DNA from: Candidatus Syntrophocurvum alkaliphilum | GTDB taxonomy: Bacteria; Bacillota; Syntrophomonadia; Syntrophomonadales; Syntrophomonadaceae | Reading direction: 5' to 3' | NCBI RefSeq assembly: GCF_009734445.1 | Contig: NZ_CP046457.1 | Coordinates: forward strand, 1,358,001-1,422,000 | DNA length: 64,000 nt | Part shown: one piece after another, positions 1-9,238 of the stretch | Layout: each line of letters opens with the position of its first letter | How positions within the stretch are numbered: the first letter of the stretch is position 1 | Position numbers and translations under genes: made by a program | Notes under the pieces: model-generated | Database searches by the model: none | What the model was told of the DNA's origin: nothing | Seen by the model: only the letters and a program-made list of their open reading frames with translations

Positions 1-889
1 AGATTCCACAAAATCTTAAGTTTTCATCAGTTACCGGTAAAGCTTTTGCTTTGCTATCTAGTAGTTGTTTGGATGTTATTTCTGATATGGTGTTTAGGTT
101 TATGCTTGGTAATTTTGTATTTAGTACATCTTTTACTTTGATTAAGTTTAATCTTTTGATTGAGCGATTGCTTCCAATTAATGATTCTACAAAGCTATCT
201 GCTGGAGAACTTAATAAGTTGTTGGGTTCATCATACTGTATAAGGTTGCCTTCGCGCATTACCGCAATTTTATCTCCCATTTTTATTGCCTCATCTATAT
301 CATGAGTTACAAATATTATGGTTTTGTTTATCTCTTTTTGTAGTCTTATAAACTCATTTTGTAAGTGGGTTCTTGTTATTGGATCAACTGCTCCAAATGG
401 TTCATCCATTAATAATATAGGTGGATCAGCTGCTAAGGCTCTTGCTACTCCCACTCGTTGCCTTTGACCACCACTTAGTGCATCTGGTTTCCTGTTTCTA
501 TAAATTTCAGGATCTAATCCAACTAAATTTAATAGTTCATCTATCCTTGAATTTATTTTTGATTGCGACCACTTTTTCTCTTTTGGTACTGTTGCAATGT
601 TTTCTGCTATTGTCATATGTGGAAATAAGCCTATTTCTTGTATTACATAACCTATGTTTTGGCGCAGTTCTATTGGGTTTAGATTGGTTGTATCAGAATC
701 ATTTATTTTTATTATTCCTGATGTTGGTTTTACTAAGCGATTTATCATCTTCATCGTGGTTGTTTTACCACAACCTGATGGACCTACAAATACACATGTT
801 TCTCCTTCGTTTATTTGCATATTTAAATTATTAACTGCTGGTACTTCTGAACCCGGAAAAACTTTATGCAGATTCTCTAGTTTTATCAA
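1..889 (-). CDS. Glycine betaine/choline (OpuC/OpuB-type) ABC transporter ATP-binding protein, C-terminus cut by window edge
   Basis: This is the ATPase subunit of an osmoprotectant importer. Translation from a TTG start preceded by AGGAGG (8-nt spacing) gives a Walker A motif GPSGCGKTT near residue 40, the ABC signature LSGGQRQRVGVARALA near 145, and Walker B LLMDEPFGAVDP. The last part in the window (ALPVTDEN) looks like the start of a C-terminal CBS domain, as in OpuCA. The frame stays open to position 1, so the end of the protein lies outside. Its start is 19 nt after the stop of the permease gene, so the two are one operon. The substrate (betaine, carnitine or choline) cannot be told from the ATPase. 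Confidence 0.9.
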   Translation of the reverse strand, partial: MIKLENLHKVFPGSEVPAVNNLNMQINEGETCVFVGPSGCGKTTTMKMINRLVKPTSGIIKINDSDTTNLNPIELRQNIGYVIQEIGLFPHMTIAENIATVPKEKKWSQSKINSRIDELLNLVGLDPEIYRNRKPDALSGGQRQRVGVARALAADPPILLMDEPFGAVDPITRTHLQNEFIRLQKEINKTIIFVTHDIDEAIKMGDKIAVMREGNLIQYDEPNNLLSSPADSFVESLIGSNRSIKRLNLIKVKDVLNTKLPSINLNTISEITSKQLLDSKAKALPVTDENLRFCGI

Positions 890-908
890 AGCACTACACC
901 TCCTTTTT

Positions 909-1529
909 TTAGACTCTAGTGCGATGTTCTGCCCACTTTAATAGTCGGTCTGCTACTATTGCTACAATTGAAACAAAAATTGCTCCTACTAGTACTGAGT
1001 TCATATTCCACTGTGAGATTCCTCGGAATATGAATTCTCCTAATCCACCTGCTCCTACAAAGGATGCTATGGCTCCTATTCCTATTATCATTACTACTGA
1101 TGTTCTAATTCCTGCCATTATAATAGGCCATGCAAGTGGTAGTTTGATTTTGCGCAATATATTAGTTTCATTCATTCCCATACCTTGTGCAGCTTGTATT
1201 ACAGCAGGATCTATCTCCTCTATACCTGTATATGTGTTACGTACTATTGGTAATAAAGAGTATAGAACCAATGCTATTACACCTGTTTTAAAACCTATGC
1301 CAAATAGGGGTATTAACAGGCCAAATACTGCTAAGCTTGGTATGGTCATTATTACTTGGCATATGTAAAGTACACCTCTTGCCAAGACTTGGTAATAGCT
1401 AATTAGGACACCTAATCCTACTCCTATTAGCACTGCAAAACCTACAGATACTCCGACTAATACAATATGCTCTGCTGTTAATCTGATTACATTGTCTAGA
1501 TTGTTAATAAAGTAATACCATAAATCCAT
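909..1529 (-). CDS. Glycine betaine/choline ABC transporter permease (OpuCB/OpuBB-like)
   Basis: This is the membrane subunit of the osmoprotectant importer, about 206 residues with five or six hydrophobic segments. It contains the typical permease loop around ALPIVRNTYTGIEEIDPAV in the degenerate form LLPIVRNTYTGIEEIDPAV, followed by AAQGMGM and LPLAWPIIMAGIRTS, characteristic of OpuCB/CD and ProW-like proteins. I chose the ATG giving MDLWYYF because it has GGTGAT six bases upstream; a longer frame upstream has no ribosome-binding site. No substrate-binding subunit is visible; it would lie beyond the left edge after the ATPase gene, as in opuC operons. Confidence 0.88.
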   Translation of the reverse strand: MDLWYYFINNLDNVIRLTAEHIVLVGVSVGFAVLIGVGLGVLISYYQVLARGVLYICQVIMTIPSLAVFGLLIPLFGIGFKTGVIALVLYSLLPIVRNTYTGIEEIDPAVIQAAQGMGMNETNILRKIKLPLAWPIIMAGIRTSVVMIIGIGAIASFVGAGGLGEFIFRGISQWNMNSVLVGAIFVSIVAIVADRLLKWAEHRTRV

Positions 1530-1552
1530 ATAATCACCATTTATACAGGAAA

Positions 1553-1740
1553 CGGGTAAAAAAAGAAAAAAGGCATGCAATAAATTCAGTCTAGATTATA
1601 TTTTAAAAATCTAAACCTAGAGTATGTACATTCTTCACCAAATGCCTACAAATAACTAGTTAACAAATGAGTTGTAAACTAGCCCTACCACTTTACGTGG
1701 ATATCCCCCCCTATATAAATTCATTCCCCCTGCTTTTTAA
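1553..1740 (-). promoter_or_regulatory. Candidate structured 5' leader / transcription attenuator of the osmoprotectant transporter operon
   Basis: On the minus strand this leader holds, in order, two G-runs, the hairpin CCAC-GTGG (1688-1700), an 11-bp stem-loop with one mismatch (1656-1682), a 9-bp stem GTTTAGATT/AATCTAGAC, and a possible closing pair GGCAT...ATGCC that is followed directly by TTTTTTCTTTTTTT before the gene. Such a poly-U tract just upstream of a start fits a riboswitch-type terminator. I could not match it to a known riboswitch class; the conserved c-di-AMP (ydaO) motifs are not evident. Confidence 0.4.
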
Positions 1741-1910
1741 ATTTTTTAACTTAGCGTTTCTATAAAGTAATATTAGCATATTTTTCTATTTTTTTCTATT
1801 TTTTGGCATTAGTATGTTTTATTTAAATTATTGTTGTTTTAACCTGTGTTAAAATTAGCTTGCAGTAAACTTATAAAAACTCTAAAACATTGTATGTATT
1901 ATAGTGAAAT

Positions 1911-1947
1911 AAAAAAACCTGTTCTTTAAAAAAAGATCAGGTTTTTA
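1911..1947 (-). terminator. Rho-independent terminator of the glycosyltransferase gene
   Basis: On the minus strand AAACCTGATC pairs with GAACAGGTTT (one mismatch), followed by a T-run. It lies about 35 nt after the stop codon of the glycosyltransferase. Confidence 0.8.
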
Positions 1948-1980
1948 TTTCTATATCACTTTAAATTTAAAAAATACACT

Positions 1981-3030
1981 TTATAAATGGTTTCTTATGC
2001 TTCTTATAACTGTTTTCGCCCTTTCTTGCCATGAATTAAGTTGGGCAGTTTCCATTCGACGTTTCTTGATAACCATAGAGTCTTCTTTTATTGCTTTTTC
2101 TATTGTTCGAAAACAGTTTTCCTTATTTATAAAATACGTTAAATCTGAATATCTTCTTTTGATCTCATAAATATCAGTTGCTAATATAGGCTTACCCGCA
2201 CTAAGGTATTCATAATACTTTACTGGATCACATGCTTTTACTAGTTCAGTCAATCTGAAAGGAATTAAAGCAAGATCAAACTGTGAAAGATAATAAGGTA
2301 GCACATTATAATCTTTGTGTTCTAAGACCGTTATATTTGGATGATTCAAGTCATAATTATAGTATTTGTTGTTCCCAATAAGAACTACATGATATCTTTC
2401 AGCTATGGTTTTAATTAAATCAAAGTCTACCCAAGAAGCAAGGGCTCCATAAAAACCAACAACTATGCTAGATGTAGCTGGAAAATCAATGGGTTTTGGT
2501 AATTTTTCTGCTGCTTTAGCAAAATGATTATAATCAGCTCCATTTGGACAATAATATATGGCTTTACCGTATTTTTGATAATAATTAATTAATGCTTCTG
2601 ATGTACACATAATTAAATTAGATCTTTGAAGAGCTTTGTCTAGATTTTCTAACCAAAAATTCAGTTCTTCTACTGGGCTATCAATAGCATCGAAAACAAT
2701 TAGATCATAGTGTTCTTGATCTGCATAATAGTAATAGTTGGGATAACTCAGCCAAAGTATTTTTTTCCCCTTTACTAGGTGACTAAAATCAACATCTTTT
2801 TTTACAACATATAAGTTAGGTTCCATTTCTATAATAGGTTCTTTTAATTGCCTAAATTCTTCACTACTAATAAATATTGAAGTAACACCCTCAAAAGTAG
2901 ATAAAGCATTTAGAAGTTGTTGAGGACGTTGATATAATAAATACCAATCAACTACAGGTGGATAAACAATAGTTATTTTTAAATCTGTATTAATTTTAGT
3001 AGATTTTACTCTACTTTTTTTTATTTGCAT
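1981..3030 (-). CDS. Glycosyltransferase, GT-B fold (TuaH-like)
   Basis: This 349-residue cytoplasmic protein looks like a family-1/4 glycosyltransferase. The N-terminal half has the DWYLLYQRPQQL motif seen in TuaH-like enzymes. The C-terminal half has the donor-sugar region ALIPFRLTELVKACDPVK followed by YYEYLSAGKPILATD, where E and K would contact the nucleotide sugar (family knowledge). There is no signal peptide or membrane segment. The start ATG has AAAGGGG upstream. The neighbour on the same strand is an acyl-CoA dehydrogenase-like gene 88 nt upstream, with no obvious shared pathway. Acceptor and sugar are unknown; a cell-wall or exopolysaccharide role is a guess. Confidence 0.75.
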   Translation of the reverse strand: MQIKKSRVKSTKINTDLKITIVYPPVVDWYLLYQRPQQLLNALSTFEGVTSIFISSEEFRQLKEPIIEMEPNLYVVKKDVDFSHLVKGKKILWLSYPNYYYYADQEHYDLIVFDAIDSPVEELNFWLENLDKALQRSNLIMCTSEALINYYQKYGKAIYYCPNGADYNHFAKAAEKLPKPIDFPATSSIVVGFYGALASWVDFDLIKTIAERYHVVLIGNNKYYNYDLNHPNITVLEHKDYNVLPYYLSQFDLALIPFRLTELVKACDPVKYYEYLSAGKPILATDIYEIKRRYSDLTYFINKENCFRTIEKAIKEDSMVIKKRRMETAQLNSWQERAKTVIRSIRNHL

Positions 3031-3118
3031 ATAAATCCCCTTTATACATTTATCAGCATGTCAAGAGACATTAGACAATATAGAAAAAACAATAATAATT
3101 TTGATTAGAATTTTTATC

Positions 3119-4723
3119 TTAGAGTTTTTTTAAAACTTGCTGACGAGCAAGTTCTTGAAATGCCATCATAAAATCATCTGATAATTTATCCCATCTTTTT
3201 GCAATACAGATGGTCTTTTCATCTAAGTTATATAAATTTGGATGAGCTATTATTTCATTTATTAATTGAGTATAATGTTCAATTTCTTCTTTGTCAGAAC
3301 CTGTTAATGATTCATTAACAAATTCTTCAATAGAAAACCAATCTGCATTTATTTTAAAATCATTGTATAATTTAGTAAGTAGTTCATTTCTAGGTCCTTC
3401 ACACAGCTCAAATATATTAGAATTTCTATATAACCGAGGAAGGCAAGTAAAATCTTCTATTACTCCTTGAGTGCCTAAGATAGACATAGCTTCGTGAATA
3501 ATATTGGTGCTCACTTTTGAATTGTATATTTTTGCAAATAAAACTAATTGTCTTGCTAAAAACTTTTTCTTGCGGACTTCAATTGGATCAGCCTTGTTTA
3601 TTACTTTAAACTTACCTCCACTTTGTAAAAATAAATCAAATAGCTTAAATGAACCAGCTACTATTCTTTCTAGTTCTGCTTGTAATTCACGCAATTTAAC
3701 TACCACTAACGGAAATTGATTTATTTTAACACCAAATGTTTCTTTAAATTCACTATATAGTTTAGCTTCTCTTACTGCCCTTATAGCCGCACCAATAGTA
3801 GTAGTACCGATTCCAAGCTTAGAATGTAACAAAATTGTTTCTAATACATTATTTGTTTCATAATCAAAATCACCTAAGAGGTATGCTATGCTACCATTAA
3901 ATGTCATCTCAGCAGTAGGTAGTTCAACAGTACCTAATTTCCATTCTAAACTCTCTATGGTATACCCATTCCTATAATTATTTTTCTTCTCTTCTGGTAA
4001 ATAAGCAGGTAGTAGAAATATACCGGTTTTTTCAGAGTTTTTGATTTTAGCAATTATAATGAAATAATCAGCGTGAATTGCGGAACAAAAAAACTTAGAC
4101 CCAAATAATCTCCAATTATCCTCTTCATATTGGGCTTCTAACGTAATGGTAGCTACATCTAATTCATTTTGTATTCCAGATAAAAACTGAGCTCCTATGC
4201 CAAATTCTCCATTAATCCCTTCTTTACAATGTCGTAAGATTTTGTTAATTTCGGAATGACGATTTGAGGAATCGGTTAGTTCGTCGATGATATGGATTAA
4301 GCCTTGAGTACATAGTAATGGATACATTATCCCAATTTCACCATTTTGGTTTAATAACATTATTTTAATGAATCTTTCCCAATCTCCTGTGGTTTCAGAA
4401 AATAATCCTGAGGCAAATATTTCTTTTTCCATTAGCTCCATTGTTATAGGTCTTACTACACGATCTATTCTATTATTAAAATTATCGTAATTTATAATAT
4501 AAGGTCTATTTTCGATTTTTGTACACTCATCAGCCATATCAGTCCATCTAAAAGAAACATTGTTACCATATTCCTTAAGCTTTTCATTTAAATAATCATA
4601 ATCATTTTTTATATAATGCTTGATGCATCTTTGCAAAAATATATCGTGTTCAAAAAAATTTATTCGCCGTTTTTCAAGCCATTCTTTAAAACTGTAAGGG
4701 TTGTTTTTTTCTGGCAAACTCAT
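3119..4723 (-). CDS. Acyl-CoA dehydrogenase family protein (AidB-like)
   Basis: The 534-residue length and an extended N-terminus of about 100 residues match the AidB branch of flavin-dependent acyl-CoA dehydrogenases. Visible elements are GAQFLSGIQNELDVAT, standing where family members have the MTE.GGSD flavin-binding loop; the beta-domain piece WRLFGSKFFCSAIHADYFII; and the helical GIGTTTIGAAIRAVREA and ELCEGPRNELLT regions that contact FAD. The start ATG has GGGGTGAA upstream. The usual MTE triad is lost, so either substrate binding has diverged or activity is weak. A role in lipid oxidation or a response to alkylation damage is possible but cannot be decided here. Confidence 0.72.
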   Translation of the reverse strand: MSLPEKNNPYSFKEWLEKRRINFFEHDIFLQRCIKHYIKNDYDYLNEKLKEYGNNVSFRWTDMADECTKIENRPYIINYDNFNNRIDRVVRPITMELMEKEIFASGLFSETTGDWERFIKIMLLNQNGEIGIMYPLLCTQGLIHIIDELTDSSNRHSEINKILRHCKEGINGEFGIGAQFLSGIQNELDVATITLEAQYEEDNWRLFGSKFFCSAIHADYFIIIAKIKNSEKTGIFLLPAYLPEEKKNNYRNGYTIESLEWKLGTVELPTAEMTFNGSIAYLLGDFDYETNNVLETILLHSKLGIGTTTIGAAIRAVREAKLYSEFKETFGVKINQFPLVVVKLRELQAELERIVAGSFKLFDLFLQSGGKFKVINKADPIEVRKKKFLARQLVLFAKIYNSKVSTNIIHEAMSILGTQGVIEDFTCLPRLYRNSNIFELCEGPRNELLTKLYNDFKINADWFSIEEFVNESLTGSDKEEIEHYTQLINEIIAHPNLYNLDEKTICIAKRWDKLSDDFMMAFQELARQQVLKKL

Positions 4724-5381
4724 AATTTCACCCCTTTATAAATAAATCTTTTTAGTAATTAAGATATTCTTGAAACTGTTAGCCTATTCCTAACTAAATA
4801 CTAGTTAACAGTTTTAGAAACAAAATTGCCGCCTTTTGTTAGGCGGCTAAGCTCTTTTTTTATTGTTACTTAATAACTGACTTGAGAAATATTAAATTTA
4901 AGCTTTTAAAAAAGAGGGGAAAGTGGTTAGGTTAACAATCAAGTTAATAAGGAGGTTAACAGTTAAGTTCATAAACTTGAAACTGTTTTTAGGTATTTAA
5001 TAAATACCTGTGAAGGTTGTAAGCTGGATTTATGGGGCACTTCACTTGATTGCCTAACCTAATAATAACTTATGAACTATATGATAAAAAAGTGCTAACT
5101 ATTTATAATTTTTTTTATTTTTATTAACAAACTTTAATTTAACTGCAAAAAGAAGTTAACAAAAATTTTAAGGTTGAGCTAAATTATTCATTTAGCCCCT
5201 TAAGCAACTAGGCATGTGCATAGGTTGCAAAAAATAATAAATAAAATTTTAGGTTAATAATTAACTTAACATTTTAATATATTTTAATAGTAACAACTAA
5301 TTTAGCATTTTAGTTTTCGTTAATAATGCTAGTGGCAATTTTTCTATTTGCCTATTAGTAAATGGTTAGGAGGAGATAAGA
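4724..5381. other. Gene-free 658-bp region dense in inverted repeats
   Basis: No plausible protein is encoded. Hairpins seen are a 9-bp AAACTGTTA/TAACAGTTT (4773-4814), GCCGCCT/AGGCGGC followed on the plus strand by a T-run (4828-4858), the cloverleaf listed separately, TTAAGG..GCTAAAT/ATTTAGC.CCTTAA (5168-5203), GCAAC/GTTGC (5204-5228), TAGCATT/AATGCTA (5303-5331) and GGCAA/TTGCC (5334-5352). The palindrome GTTAAC occurs at 4804, 4931, 4955 and 5155. The spacing suggests a regulatory or protein-binding region, an RNA gene, or both. Confidence 0.6.
4925..5059. ncRNA. Candidate structured RNA/DNA element with a four-way junction (cloverleaf)
   Basis: The outer stem pairs 4925-4931 with 5053-5059 and 4936-4944 with 5044-5052, sixteen base pairs interrupted only by a 4-nt bulge (TTAA). 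Inside are P2, 4958-4969 with 4974-4987 (12 bp, CATA loop, 2-nt bulge); P3, AGGTATTT/AAATACCT (4991-5009, 3-nt loop); and P4, GTGAAG/CTTCAC (5010-5045, two bases shared with the outer stem). No known RNA family is recognised; T-box, SRP and tmRNA signatures are absent. The transcribed strand is unknown and no expression evidence exists. Confidence 0.45.
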
Positions 5382-5876
5382 GTGAGAGAGATACGTTATA
5401 AAATAAGTGAAGTTTCGGATTTATTAGGTATAGAACAGCATACATTAAGATACTTAGAAAATAGTTTAAAATTAAAAATAAAAAGAGACGAACGTGGTGA
5501 TAGAGTATATAATGATTCTGATTTAGAAACATTTAGATTAATATTAAGTCTTAGGGATAAAGGGCTTAATACTACAGCAATAAAAATGGCCTTAGAAAAT
5601 TTAAATCAATCGGATGAAACATCAGTTGCACCAAAAACCTCTACTAACAATAATATAGAAATTTATGAAGCAATTGCAAACATAGAAAAAATAGTAGAAC
5701 AAAATGATAAACTAATTAAGCAAAATGAAAACCTTGAAAAAAGAATTGAGAATCTAGAAAAAAAAATAGACGAAAAAGAAAGCAATCGTCAAAGTAAGAT
5801 TGATGAGTTAATAAGACTTTGGAAAGCAGAACAAGAAAAAAATAAATCCTGGCTTTCTAAATTGCGAGGTAGGTAG
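5382..5876 (+). CDS. RacA/MerR-like DNA-binding protein with coiled coil
   Basis: The 164-residue protein has an N-terminal MerR-type winged helix (RYKISEVSDLLGIEQHTLRY, residues 4-23, ending near 65). A low-complexity linker follows, then a long charged coiled coil (residues 95-145) and a tryptophan-containing basic tail (KSWLSKLRGR). This layout resembles RacA, which anchors chromosome origins to DivIVA in sporulating Bacillus, and also plasmid or phage HTH-coiled-coil proteins. No ligand-binding domain is present, so a classical MerR sensor is unlikely. The start is GTG with AGGAGG eight bases upstream. It sits directly after the inverted-repeat-rich region, which may hold its binding sites (inference). 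Confidence 0.7.
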   Translation: MREIRYKISEVSDLLGIEQHTLRYLENSLKLKIKRDERGDRVYNDSDLETFRLILSLRDKGLNTTAIKMALENLNQSDETSVAPKTSTNNNIEIYEAIANIEKIVEQNDKLIKQNENLEKRIENLEKKIDEKESNRQSKIDELIRLWKAEQEKNKSWLSKLRGR

Positions 5877-5894
5877 CCAAGATTAAGAATACTA

Positions 5895-6515
5895 TTAAAA
5901 TCCTAGTTCTTCATTTATAATTATGACTTTCATTTTACTAGATAAAGGTTGTTTTTCTATTATAGTAGTAACATTACACATTCTTTCTGGACTATTACAA
6001 TCTCTACACTCACCTATTTGTGCACAAGGTGTTTTGCGATCTAGTCTTCTAGCATTTTTATAAGCATTAGCTTTTACATGTTTTATAGCTGCATGTACGT
6101 CTTTAACAATTTTGTTTTTACCACATACTATTATAACCTTCTCATGACCATATATCATCGATGAAACCCTATTGCCAACACCATCAATATTCACAAGCTG
6201 TCCATTTTCAGTTAATGCATTTGTACTTGATAAGTAGACATCTGTAGTCATTGCTTTTCTTAGTACTTCTTGTTTCTTTTCAGGTGCTTCTTCAAGCCAA
6301 TGAAAATACACTTCATTCCCTCTATTAATTAACTTCTCAGGTATTTTTAGTGAGTCTATAGTTACTGAACCACCTATTCCTACTGTTTGGTTTTGTTCAA
6401 TTTCTTTTAATAGGTAATCTACAGCCTCATTAGAGTTTTCAAAGTACTCTGCTTCAATATTGTTTTTATTAAGTGCTTGTATTGTTTTTTCTATTGTTGT
6501 ATCGATTGCTATCAC
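5895..6515 (-). CDS. LUD-domain protein (LutC/YkgG, DUF162 family)
   Basis: The 206-residue LUD-domain protein has the family landmarks VGIGGSVTI, a central TDVYLSSTNALTENGQLVN, and the C-terminal cysteine cluster TPCAQIGECRDCNSPERMCN that is common in stand-alone clostridial members. LutC relatives take part in lactate oxidation, but no lutA or lutB is nearby, so the function is open. The GTG start is poorly placed, with the Shine-Dalgarno-like AAGAGGTG overlapping it, so the true start is uncertain. It is convergent with the RacA-like gene. Confidence 0.78.
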   Translation of the reverse strand: MIAIDTTIEKTIQALNKNNIEAEYFENSNEAVDYLLKEIEQNQTVGIGGSVTIDSLKIPEKLINRGNEVYFHWLEEAPEKKQEVLRKAMTTDVYLSSTNALTENGQLVNIDGVGNRVSSMIYGHEKVIIVCGKNKIVKDVHAAIKHVKANAYKNARRLDRKTPCAQIGECRDCNSPERMCNVTTIIEKQPLSSKMKVIIINEELGF

Positions 6516-6652
6516 CTCTTAAATAATTGTTTATTGGTTCCACTAGCAAGATGTTATACTATCTAAGGTATTTGCAATGGAATATTTATTTATTTTAAAT
6601 CAATTTATAAATAATGTGTACCTAAAACTATTAAGTCTTGAGGTGACATGCA

Positions 6653-9052
6653 CTAATACTCTGCTTTAAAGGTTCTTAAGCGTAGAGAGTTTAATAAAAC
6701 TGATATGGAGCTAAATGTCATTGCTGCTGCAGCTATAATGGGTGATAAAAAGCCAGCAGCTGCAAATGGTATTGCCGAGGTATTGTATATAAATGCCCAA
6801 AATAGATTTTGTCTTATAGTTTTTATAGTTCTTTTTGATAGTTTTATAGCAATGGGTATACCACGTAGGTCACCACGCATTAATGTAATATTTGCTGTTT
6901 CCATAGCTACATCTGTTCCTGTGCCTATTGCTATACCAGAATTAGCAGTTGCCAAAGCAGGAGCATCATTTATACCATCCCCAACCATCGCTACTGTTTT
7001 GCCTTCTTTTTGTAGTGTTATTATTTCTTCAGCTTTATACTCTGGTAAAACCTCTGCCAATATATTCTCTATTCCTACTTGTCCAGCTATTGCTTTAGCA
7101 GTTCTATAGTTGTCACCAGTAATCATATATACTTCTAATCCCATATCTTTCAAATCACTTATTGCTTCATATGAATATTCTTTAATAGTATCAGCTACCG
7201 CTATAATTCCTTGTAGCTTATCTTTTATTGCAAATAACATAGCTGTTTTTCCTTGATTCTCTAATTTATCAATTATGTCATTAGCTTGATTTACTGAAAT
7301 TTGTTTAATATCTAATAATCTTTTGTTACCTAAAATTATGGTTTCGCCTTTATAATGTGCAATAATCCCATGACCAGGAATTGCTTCAAAATCTTCTGGA
7401 TCAGGCAATTTAGAGTTGTCTTCTTTGGCTTTATTGTATATTGCTTCACCTAATGGATGTTCGGAACCTTTTTCTGAAATTCCCGCATAAAAAAGAATAT
7501 CTTTTTCGGATAAATCTCCTAAGCTAATGATATCAGTGACTTCTGGTTTGCCTTTAGTAATAGTACCGGTTTTATCTAACACAACAGTATCTATCTTATA
7601 CGCATTTTCTAAATACTCTCCACCTTTTATTAAAATCCCATTTTCTGCTCCCTTTCCTGTTCCAACCATTATAGCTGTAGGTGTAGCAAGTCCTAATGCA
7701 CATGGACATGCTATTACCAATACTGCTACTGCACTAAGTATAGCAATAGAAGCATTAGTAGTAATAAAGTATTGAACGATAATTGTTAAAATAGCAAACA
7801 CAACAACTGCTGGAACAAAAATTGATGAAACTTTATCAACAAGCTTTTGGATAGGAGCTTTGGCTCCTTGTGCTTCTTCTACCATTTTTATTATTTGAGC
7901 TAGCGCTGTATCCTTACCTACCTTTGTTGCTTCAAATTTCAAGCTTCCTGTTTTATTTATTGTTGCCCCTATGACAGCATCTCCTTTTGCTTTTTCCACT
8001 GGTATACTTTCACCAGTCAGCATTGACTCATCTACTGAGGACCTTCCTTCTATAACCTTCCCGTCTACTGGCATCTTTTCACCTGGTCTGATTAATACAA
8101 CATCACCTACATTTACATCCTCTAAAGGTATATCTATTTCCCCTTCTTCTCTTAACACCCTAGCAGTTTTAGGTTGTAATCCACTTAATTTGCGAATCGC
8201 CTCTGATGTTTTACCTTTGGCTACTGTTTCCATGTACTTACCTAATATTACTAAAGTAATAATAATTACTGAAATTTCAAAGTATATTTCATGCATATTG
8301 CCTTGCAGGATATTATAAATACTATAAAAATAAGCAGCAGTTGTACCCATTGCTATCAGTACATCCATATTTGCACCTCCACCTCGAAGTGCAATATAAC
8401 TGTTTTTGTAAAATCTATAACCTATAATAAACTGTACAGGAGTTGATAATATTAGTTGAAATATTGGGTGATGAAATGGCATTAAGCTTATACCAAAAAG
8501 CATAAGTACCATAGCTATAATTAATGGTAAGCCTAGAATAACTGAAGCTATTAGAAGATAACGTAATTCTCGTTCTTCATCTTTATCTAAATTTATATGT
8601 TCATTTTTATTTGCTTCATCTGCAATTTCAGCTTTAAAGCCTAATTTATCAATTTTGTTTTTAATATCGGTAACTGATACTTTATTATTTTCAAATCTTA
8701 CACTAGCTTTGTTAGTTGCTAAATTAATATTTGCTTCTATTATGCCATCAAGTTTATTTAACCTATTATCAATACGAGCTGAACATGCAGCACAAGACAT
8801 TCCAGTTATATCAAGGCTTACTTCAGATATATCATCATCTTCAACTATAGCTTTATATCCTGTTTTCTCAACTTCAGATACTAAGGTTTTAGAATCAGTT
8901 TGCTTTTTATCATAAGAAATTAGTGCTTTATTAGTCATCAAGTTAACACTAACTTCATCTACCCCTTGGATACTTTGAAGTTTTTTCTCCACTCGTTGTG
9001 AACAAGCAGCACATGTCATTCCAGATATTTTTAACACTGTTTTTTTATTCAA
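6653..9052 (-). CDS. copA: Copper-exporting P1B-type ATPase
   Basis: This 799-residue membrane pump carries two N-terminal heavy-metal domains (GMTCAAC at 11-17, GMSCAAC at 84-90), an actuator TGES near 346, the transmembrane copper motif CPC at 449-451, the phosphorylation site DKTGT at 493-497, SEHPL near 530 and the hinge GDGIND near 691. Together these define a Cu(I)-exporting CopA. The start is TTG with GGAG upstream. No CsoR, CopY or CopZ gene is adjacent, so copper control must come from elsewhere. The gene is divergent from the MOSC gene, sharing a 186-bp spacer. Confidence 0.96.
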   Translation of the reverse strand: MNKKTVLKISGMTCAACSQRVEKKLQSIQGVDEVSVNLMTNKALISYDKKQTDSKTLVSEVEKTGYKAIVEDDDISEVSLDITGMSCAACSARIDNRLNKLDGIIEANINLATNKASVRFENNKVSVTDIKNKIDKLGFKAEIADEANKNEHINLDKDEERELRYLLIASVILGLPLIIAMVLMLFGISLMPFHHPIFQLILSTPVQFIIGYRFYKNSYIALRGGGANMDVLIAMGTTAAYFYSIYNILQGNMHEIYFEISVIIITLVILGKYMETVAKGKTSEAIRKLSGLQPKTARVLREEGEIDIPLEDVNVGDVVLIRPGEKMPVDGKVIEGRSSVDESMLTGESIPVEKAKGDAVIGATINKTGSLKFEATKVGKDTALAQIIKMVEEAQGAKAPIQKLVDKVSSIFVPAVVVFAILTIIVQYFITTNASIAILSAVAVLVIACPCALGLATPTAIMVGTGKGAENGILIKGGEYLENAYKIDTVVLDKTGTITKGKPEVTDIISLGDLSEKDILFYAGISEKGSEHPLGEAIYNKAKEDNSKLPDPEDFEAIPGHGIIAHYKGETIILGNKRLLDIKQISVNQANDIIDKLENQGKTAMLFAIKDKLQGIIAVADTIKEYSYEAISDLKDMGLEVYMITGDNYRTAKAIAGQVGIENILAEVLPEYKAEEIITLQKEGKTVAMVGDGINDAPALATANSGIAIGTGTDVAMETANITLMRGDLRGIPIAIKLSKRTIKTIRQNLFWAFIYNTSAIPFAAAGFLSPIIAAAAMTFSSISVLLNSLRLRTFKAEY

Positions 9053-9238
9053 AATATATTCTCCTTAACAAAAAAATAGTTGGGGTTATTCTTTACTAGT
9101 TAGCTTTTTTTTAATTATTAGTTTAGAATAATGTTATAATTTTATAGCCTAAATAATCCAATATTATGTTATACATTATAATAAAGATATTTAAATTAAA
9201 AATCTACCAATAAACTACTATAAACAGGGGGAATAGAT

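Noticed and set aside
1638-1740. c-di-AMP (ydaO) or ykkC riboswitch ahead of the osmoprotectant transporter
   Set aside because: The hallmark conserved blocks of these classes are not visible, so only a generic structured leader is reported.
4828-4858. Plus-strand terminator GCCGCC/GGCGGC with T-run
   Set aside because: No plus-strand gene precedes it, so it is described only as a hairpin of the region and not listed as a separate terminator.
5204-5228. GCAAC/GTTGC hairpin as a terminator
   Set aside because: It has only five base pairs and is followed by A-rich, not T-rich, sequence.
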